This document shows, piece by piece, positions 57,801 to 64,000 of a DNA stretch of 64,000 bases. The first letter of the stretch is position 1. Each line of letters opens with the position of its first letter. A model generated the notes under the pieces. That model was not told where the DNA came from. It worked only from the letters and a program-made list of their open reading frames with translations, and made no database searches. The translations under genes were made by a program, and so were the position numbers. The stretch is from Edaphochlamys debaryana (Eukaryota; Chlorophyta; Chlorophyceae; Chlamydomonadales), in contig JAEHOE010000003.1 of assembly GCA_016858145.1 (NCBI GenBank), forward strand, positions 2,666,001 to 2,730,000, given 5' to 3'.

Positions 57801-60800
57801 CACTCGGTGCGGTTGCCCACGAACTCAATCTTGCCCTTCTCCTCCAGAACAAAGGCCTTGGAGTTGAGCGCGCAGTTGAGCTTGAGCTCGTCGCACAGCT
57901 CCTGCGGCAGCTCCTCGGGCGTGGGGCAGTGGTCGAAGGCGGTGCCCGCGAACCAGCCCTCCACCACGGTCTGCACGGCGGAAAGCGTGGGTGCAGAAGG
58001 GGGTGACCAGGGGATGCGGCGGCGAGCATGTGTTACATCAGGGCAGGGCAGGGCATGGGGGCAGGCGGTGCGTCAGGGTGCAGGTTGTGAAACCCCACTC
58101 ACCATGCGGTTCTCCGTGAGCGTCCCGGTCTTGTCCGAGCAGATGGCAGTGGCGCCGCCCATGGTCTCGCAGGCCGCCAGGACGCGCACAAAGTTGTTAT
58201 CTAGGAGGGGAAGTGCACGGGCGGGGGGGGGAAGAGGGCGGGTTACGACGGCTCCGGCGATCAGCTGCGGGCTAGGCCCAGCTTGTGATGCTTGTAAGTG
58301 CCAAGGCCCCCGTCCGTGCTTTCGGGAGTTTTTGCTGTCCAGGGTCGGTTGGTCCAAAGGACTTGAGACCCTGCGCCTGGCGAAGCCGGGGGCTCCCTTG
58401 GCCCTCGGCCGGCCCCAGCCCCGCTGCTGTGCTCCCGCCCTCCGCCCGAGCCGCTGCCTCACCGCGCATCATCTTCTTCATCTGTGGGGCGCACGAGCCA
58501 AGGGCGAAACGGAACGGGGCGGAGCAAAACCAGTCAGCCAAGAGCCAGCTCACTGCATTCCCTTTAAGCCCGTCCTTCAAACTGTCCAGCCTCCATCAAG
58601 CTAGCTCTCCAAAACCGCCTGTTCCTGTCTCGCATTTGAAGGGCTGGAACTGCCGCCCACCCGCCACACCGAACTCCGCCCCCAACCCCCAGTGCACCAC
58701 TCACCGAGTAAGCCAGGGAGATGGTAACGGCCAGGGGCAGGCCCTCGGGCACGGCCACCACAATGATGGTCACCGAGTACAGGAAGAACTGCACGGGGCC
58801 GTTCTCGTTGATCTTCTTCACGTCACCGCCCTTGTTGACCACCAGCCACCTGGAGGGCGACGGACAGCGGGAGCCGCTCAGCCCTCCTGCCTTGCCATAG
58901 GGCCGCTCAGCCGTCCGCTGCAGAGCTGATACCTTTCCGCCGTCCCTCCCCTGCCCCTACTCAGCCCTCCCGTTTCCGCAGGTCTCGTCGGGCGCTTTGC
59001 TCACATCACCCGCCCCCGGCCTGTTGCGCTCAGCACCCATGTGGCCTCAATATTCCGCCTCGCCCTCCGCCCCCTCCCCGTGTCTGAGCCCCCTCCCCGT
59101 GTCTGAGCCCCCCGCCCCCTCCCTCCCTCCCCGTGTCTGAGCCTTGCATATGTAACCCCTTCGCCGCAACCTTCCCTCTCCTGCAGCCCCCGCGCCTCAC
59201 TTGATGAGCAGGGCCAGGAAACAGCAGATGGCGACCGCGAAGCCGATTTTGCCCACGGTGCTGGCCACCCAGGTCAGCTTGATTTGCAGCGGCGTCTCGT
59301 CGTCGCCCGCCTCGCCGACCAAGGCCATGGTCTTGCCCCACTCTGAGGACTCGCCCACAGCCACGATTAGGAGCTTGCCGCTGCCCTCCGTCACCTGGGG
59401 GCAGGGGGAGGAGCAGGAGCAGTGGTGGGGACACGCGAAGGCGGCCGGGGCTGAGTCGGAGCAGGGCACTTGGCAGCCACTTGAGGCGCAAGTCGCGGAA
59501 CCAGCGGCAATGTGGCTTTGCGCGCAGTGGACGTCGCAGACGGGCTCGTATGTGAGGTTGTGCAGGGGCGAGGGCCCCCTGCCTGGCGCAGTGGCGCCTT
59601 GAGCGTGATCACTCTTTTGGTTGCCAGATATGCATGCGGCGTCGCATGTGCAGGTGCTCCAGGTCAACAAGTGAGCCCGCTCCACCAGCGCTTTCTACAG
59701 CTGCCCGTGTGGCACGTGTACGGCGCTCGAAGTAGGCTCAAGGACAGCCTCTGGTGATTTCTATTAGATTTCCAACGCCGCACCTGCGTGCCGGACCGCA
59801 CCCAGCAGTCCTCCTCCGGGTTCTTTTTGATGGGGTCGGACTCGCCCGTCAGGGAGGCCTCGTCGATAACTAGGCCCTGGCTGTCGTAGCAAACGCCGTC
59901 TGCCACCACCTTGTCGCCTGTGTCCAGGAGGTACACGTCACCGACCACCAGCTCCGTGTTCTCCACGAGGGTCGTGTGGCCACCCCGAATGACTTTGACC
60001 ATAATTTTGTCCTTCTGGGCATTGAGCTTTCGGAATTGTCGGTCCTTCTGGTAGTCGTTACCGGCGCCTGTGGGGGAGCGAGCGCAAGGCGAGGCGGGGC
60101 CCCTGGTGAGTCGAAGGGTACGTGCAAAAGACAGTGCCCACCGGGCTTTCTTTGTTCGCCATGGACGAAGGCCCCCAGGTTTTATGCTTGCGCTTTCGCG
60201 ACTTACTGACGCTCACGACCAGGATGATGGCCACCCAGATGGCGACACCCTCAATCCACTCTCCGTGCTTTCTTTGCTCTGGGATAGCTGCTCCTAGTGC
60301 CGTCGATATCTGCAGGTTAAAGGGGGGAAGCATCAGCAACGAACAGGAAATGACCAGCCGGCAATGAAGACATGCAGGAGGCAAGGTCGGGGTCGTTTCT
60401 ACGCCGGCTTGTATCGAATCCACTAGCTCTTACCGCCGCAGCCAAGATAAGGATGATGATGACAGGGTCTTGAAGGTTGCCCCAGACCAGCGCGAGGAAC
60501 TGCGGCGATGAATGCGAAAGCACACGTCGCATACACCAGCCAGCGGTGCTTGAGCCAGGTACAGCGCGCCAGGGGTCGGACTGCCGCTCAATGTGAAGAC
60601 ATGGCGCTGCAGGCGCGTCCACACTCACCGACTTCGGTGGCGTCTCCTTGAACCGGTTGAGGCCATAGGCTTCCCCGTGCGCAGCAAGGGACTCCAGCCC
60701 GGTGCCGTTTGGGTCGAGGCCCTTGTGCAAGTCTGAGTACAGCTTTTTGGCTAGCCCTTGTGCCCCGCCGACGCCCTTGAGCGCTGCTGTGTCTTTCCCC

Positions 60801-60961
60801 TGTGTGACACAACAACGGTTGTAAGAGGGGCTGGGGCGCGGAAACATCAGGGATGTGCTCCGGCGCACCTCGTTCATCTCCACAAGCTGCTCCTTCGACA
60901 CATCGTAGGGGCAGGGTGGTGGCAAGGCAGTCTCCACATCCCCCTTGCCTACTGCCGCCAT
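54889..60961 (-). CDS. P-type Ca2+-ATPase, plasma-membrane (P2B) class
   Basis: Sixteen minus-strand exons give 1126 residues: 60961-60869, 60799-60629, 60499-60434, 60309-60207, 60067-59784, 59394-59201, 58849-58705, 58481-58463, 58200-58103, 57970-57722, 57613-57340, 57201-56969, 56785-56483, 56305-56201, 56062-55395 and 55264-54889. The pump exports Ca2+ from the cytosol using ATP. Visible motifs are [11 protein letters not shown] after TM2, TGES (218-221), PEGLPLAVT in TM4 (PEGL 338-341), CSDKTGTLT with phosphorylated Asp381, KGAAEWVL in the nucleotide-binding domain, [17 protein letters not shown] (680-690) and MKKMMRDNN, typical of the PMCA/ACA class. The loop between TM7 and TM8 is enlarged (about 838-965) with six cysteines and an NGT sequon. 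The C-terminal tail is Ser/Thr/Arg-rich with GGPRT repeats; no clear calmodulin site is visible. Exon 8 is only 19 nt. Confidence 0.97.
54905..54990. repeat. GTCCGG/CCGGAC palindromic repeats in the pump's 3' coding end
   Basis: Several short inverted and direct repeats of CCCCCGGAC and GTCCGGGG type occur within about 80 bases. They encode the last repeats of the pump (SGGPRT twice, then SGTPRG). Confidence 0.7.
59071..59144. repeat. tandem CCCCGTGTCTGAGCC repeats in intron
   Basis: Three copies lie in the pump intron between the exons at 59394-59201 and 58849-58705. Confidence 0.75.
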
Positions 60962-63900
60962 GTTTGGCGAGGAAGTGCTAGGCCGGCAATCCGTTGAGAC
61001 CCAAGCAGAGTTTAGTCTGCGCGCTAGTTGTGCTGGTGCATGCTATCGATGTGCAATCTAGGTGTCTCTTTGAATCGCTCTAACTGGTCGTCTGCGTCCG
61101 CTGTCTGGCTGCAGTGGTGTGAAGTGAAGAGAGAATCCCTTCCTCTGCAACATCGAGAAGCGGTACGGAGAATGCGTCCGGGCCTGCCGTGTTTCTCTTG
61201 CGCTTGGGTAATAACGCACCTCTGTATACGCAGCTTACAAGCCTTCATGGGATACGCGCGCGCCCACCGCGACGTCACGATTCCCGTCATGTCCTTCCAG
61301 ACTTTCGAAGGCCCAGTATGGGGCGGGTTACTGATGTCAGGTCTATCTTCCATGTATGCTGAGAGGAGCTGAAGCTAGCTGAACCAGGCTTACGGCCTGG
61401 TTTGGTCGGACCTAGGACGTCGTCAGGGACCGTCTCCCTGCACGTGTGCACTGCCACAGCGGCGGGACCACAGGACAGAACACGGCCTCTGGCACACTTC
61501 ATGCAAGCAGGTGAGAAGACAGACGACAGAACGTGGTGGTTAAGGAGATCGGTTGGGTAGACAGGAGGGCCAAGCCGTTGAGAACAATGCAGGTAACGGG
61601 GGTCAAAGTCTTTAGAGGATCCCCCGTGCGGATGAAGGCGCCCCGCCCCCACCTGGCGCGGCGGCTGCTTCACCTATACGATGCGGCTTCTTGCCACGTT
61701 GTTCTCTTCAAACCCCACCTGGCACGCGTCGAAGCCGGCGCCCCTCGAAGCTGCTCGTGATGCACCAAAAAGGCGTGAGGTTCCGGTACTGCATGGCCGC
61801 ATGGGCCATGGCGGACTCTCAGACCGTGGTTGGCAGCGGTCATGGAGGCCGCAGTAACTTGAGGCTGAGTGGGAACGGGATGGCGGTCTTCTTAACGGGA
61901 CGGCCAACGGACACCCTCACGCTGAACGCTGCCGCCGGAGCTCTGGGCCCGTGGGACCGTGCGGGGGGGGCTGCGGCTATGGCAGCGCTCCCTCCCATGT
62001 TGCCGTGTGCTTTCTCGGCCCGCCAGTACCTGCCGGTCTGAGGTTGTCGCAGCCGGACGGAGGAGGGGTGGGGGGCTGGGGGCTACTGGAGGAGGCGACG
62101 TTGCCAACAAGTGGGGCTAGGCTCCTCTGAGCTTAGGCCATGTGGGGCTGATGTCCCTGCCCCAGGGGGTGGGTAGCGCAACTGTTTGACGCAGGGGAGA
62201 TGGGGGTCATTGTGGCGCCGCGGTATGACGGGGTGAGCATGGGGGCGGGAAAGGAAGGTCCGGGGCACGTGCGGGGCAGTCCTCGGGTTTACAAAGAAGG
62301 ATCCTCAAAAGGATCACAGCGCTGGACGCTGCGGCCGTTCGGCCTACTCAACGGGCCTTGCCTCCTGCAAGACCTAGACCTGCGCAAAGCGCGACCAACA
62401 ACCGCCTGGGGCTTGACCCCGCCCGTAGCTGGGCCAAAGAACAGCAGGGTACCCCTGCCGCATCCAGCCCCCCCCCTCGGGGCAGGCGGCGTGGCGGTGT
62501 TGTTGAGGAATGGGCGTCCTCAGTTCGCGGCACCTGTCGACATCCGGAGGCCACCGAAGGGCATCCTTCGGCAGTGTGCTGGGGGTAGGGGGGTTCTGAA
62601 GAGAGCCCGGCCGCGTGCACGGATGCAGGTCGCTCCGCCCGCACGTTGCAAATGTCCAATCGCCGTCCGGGCATCCACACTTAGCAGTACTTCTCGGCGT
62701 CCGGAGGCCAAAGTACAGCCAGCGGCGCTGGAGGCCTGGGCCGATGGGCGGGCCCTGCTGCCGCAGAGTGAGCGGTTGCGTGTGGCTGGTTGTGACCGGA
62801 GGCGGTGGAAGTGGCGAAGGGGCCTGGGCGAGCCCTGCCCGGGATAATGCCAGCGACGGCCGGGACGGTTATACCACGTTCGAAGGCACGGGGGCAGCAC
62901 CGGGCATTGCTTAGGGGGCGACGGCGTGTCATGGGGAAGGGCGTGCTCGAAAGAGGTGGTCAAGGCAACGTCAGCCAGCCGGGTCTGGCCCCCGGGGAGA
63001 GAGGTGGTGTCTTGATGGTGGCGGGGTGGCAAAAAGGAGGGGAGGAGTGATGACAGGGAACCGTGGGCGGCACGGGTTTGTGGAAGCGCGTGTCGCGTTA
63101 GGGAGGAAGCGGGGGTCGGGGGTGGCATGGCAGGCCGGTGGCTGCGTAACTAGGCGGCGCCGCGGCGGTGCTAGGTGGAGCCGTTGAGGGGTTCCGTAGC
63201 GTTCCAATTCACTCGCCGTGTCATGTGTCCCGTGGCGCTTGGCCCTGCAGCCCAACTGCCTTCCTGGCATGCCCCCTCCCCCCTACCTGGCTCGACGCCC
63301 TGTGCCTCCAATCTCGGTTGCGGGCTGTGAGGCCCTGTCTCCCCCTTGCAGAGATACAGGAGGGGGCCTCGGCGCCCTGGTACGGGGTCCAACTGGTCGT
63401 CTGCGTCTGCAGGCTGCAGGCTCCTTTGCCTCGGAGCCGGAAACAGCTTATCGCCCATCCCTCCCCTGTCCGGCTGTCCTGCTTCAAGGACCGTGGCTAA
63501 TGGACCGCAATGGCACTACGGGCTTAAGCTGGTCTCTTGGCCCTGTCGTGGCTCCAGACTGACTGACACCTTGCAGCATTTGGCACTGGAGGTTGCGGCT
63601 ACTACAGCCCTTGGTCGGGCGGGCGCAGGCATGGAGGGACATGGTCGAACACCGACCGCGGCGGGCGTTGCCCACATTTCAGGGCACAATCGGTCTTCTT
63701 ATGCACCCTATGGTTGGCTAGGCAGAGTGAAGTTACTGGCACGCTGCAGCTGTTCTCAAGATGGCGCGGAGCGTGTGGAGGACTGAACACCAAGCCGGGC
63801 GCCGGGGGGGAAGGCGGGGGCTGGCTTCCAGTCGGTTCGGGAATCGGGCGTGCCCTGGCGTGCCATTTCGGGGACCTCTACGCCCCCCGCCTGTACTTGG

Positions 63901-64000
63901 ACCTCACACTTAGCCGCAAACTCGCACACCTACTCGCATACCAAACTTGCGAAAATGCAGACCTGCCTCTCTAGGCGCGGTGTGTTCGGCGGCCACGCGA
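60962..64000. other. 5' flank of the Ca2+-ATPase gene, no gene seen
   Basis: The first few hundred bases must hold the pump's promoter. Frames up to 215 codons exist (for example 62200-62847, plus), but none shows a domain or consistent splice sites. A motif of about 20 bases (AACTGGTCGTCTGCGTC) occurs near both 61082 and 63391. A small hairpin (AACCAGGC/GCCTGGTT) lies at about 61381-61402. Confidence 0.5.

Noticed and set aside
61024..61105. Fragment of a second Ca2+-ATPase (RFKETP on the minus strand)
   Set aside because: It matches the pump's exon 2 over six residues only, with no further similarity; chance is likely.
62200..62847. 215-codon plus-strand gene
   Set aside because: No domain, similar-length frame on the opposite strand and no supported exon borders.

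Overview
This window looks like nuclear DNA from a GC-rich green alga of the Chlamydomonas/Volvox type. Most genes are split into many small exons by short, pyrimidine-rich introns with GTGAGx or GTGCGx donors and CAG acceptors. Coding parts are Ala/Gly/Pro-rich with G/C at third positions. The first gene carries octotricopeptide (OPR) repeats, a family that is greatly expanded in these algae. I cannot name the species. Exon models were built by hand from reading-frame continuity, splice phase and GT-AG (rarely GC-AG) borders; no transcript data were available.

Layout, left to right. 220-3886 (+): 3' part of an OPR organelle RNA-binding protein. 4568-9114 (+): F-box/leucine-rich-repeat protein. 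10141-11260 (-): decayed ankyrin-type pseudogene. 11773-18009 (+): kinetochore scaffold KNL1/Spc105. 18337-18832: diverged direct repeat. 19299-22558 (-): platelet-activating-factor acetylhydrolase-like lipase. 24153-26313 (-) and 27043-27588 (+): TATA-binding protein and RNA polymerase II subunit RPB9, divergent from one 729-bp spacer. 28800-37994 (+): MscS-type mechanosensitive channel with an EF-hand. 39484-44475 (+): Gly-rich, possibly HLH-like protein of unknown function. 46691-50400 (-): four-EF-hand protein. 52366-53316: three tandem copies of a 319-bp satellite. 54889-60961 (-): P-type Ca2+-ATPase of the plasma-membrane (P2B) class. The last 3 kb holds no gene I can support.

The genes are mostly unrelated housekeeping or regulatory genes, as expected for a eukaryotic chromosome. 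Two groupings deserve mention. TBP and RPB9 both serve the RNA polymerase II machinery and probably share a promoter region. The right half has three Ca2+-related genes (channel with EF-hand, EF-hand sensor, Ca2+ pump) within about 32 kb, which may be chance.

The most unusual points are: the split SILR plus RVSF PP1-docking motifs of KNL1; three introns best explained as GC-AG; an RPB9 lacking one N-terminal zinc cysteine; a long Pro-rich C-terminal tail on TBP; repeated tandem duplication of exon/intron borders in the channel gene; and a Cys-rich 130-residue insert in an extracytosolic loop of the Ca2+ pump. I found no bacterial-type operon, CRISPR array, intact transposon or clear undescribed multigene system.
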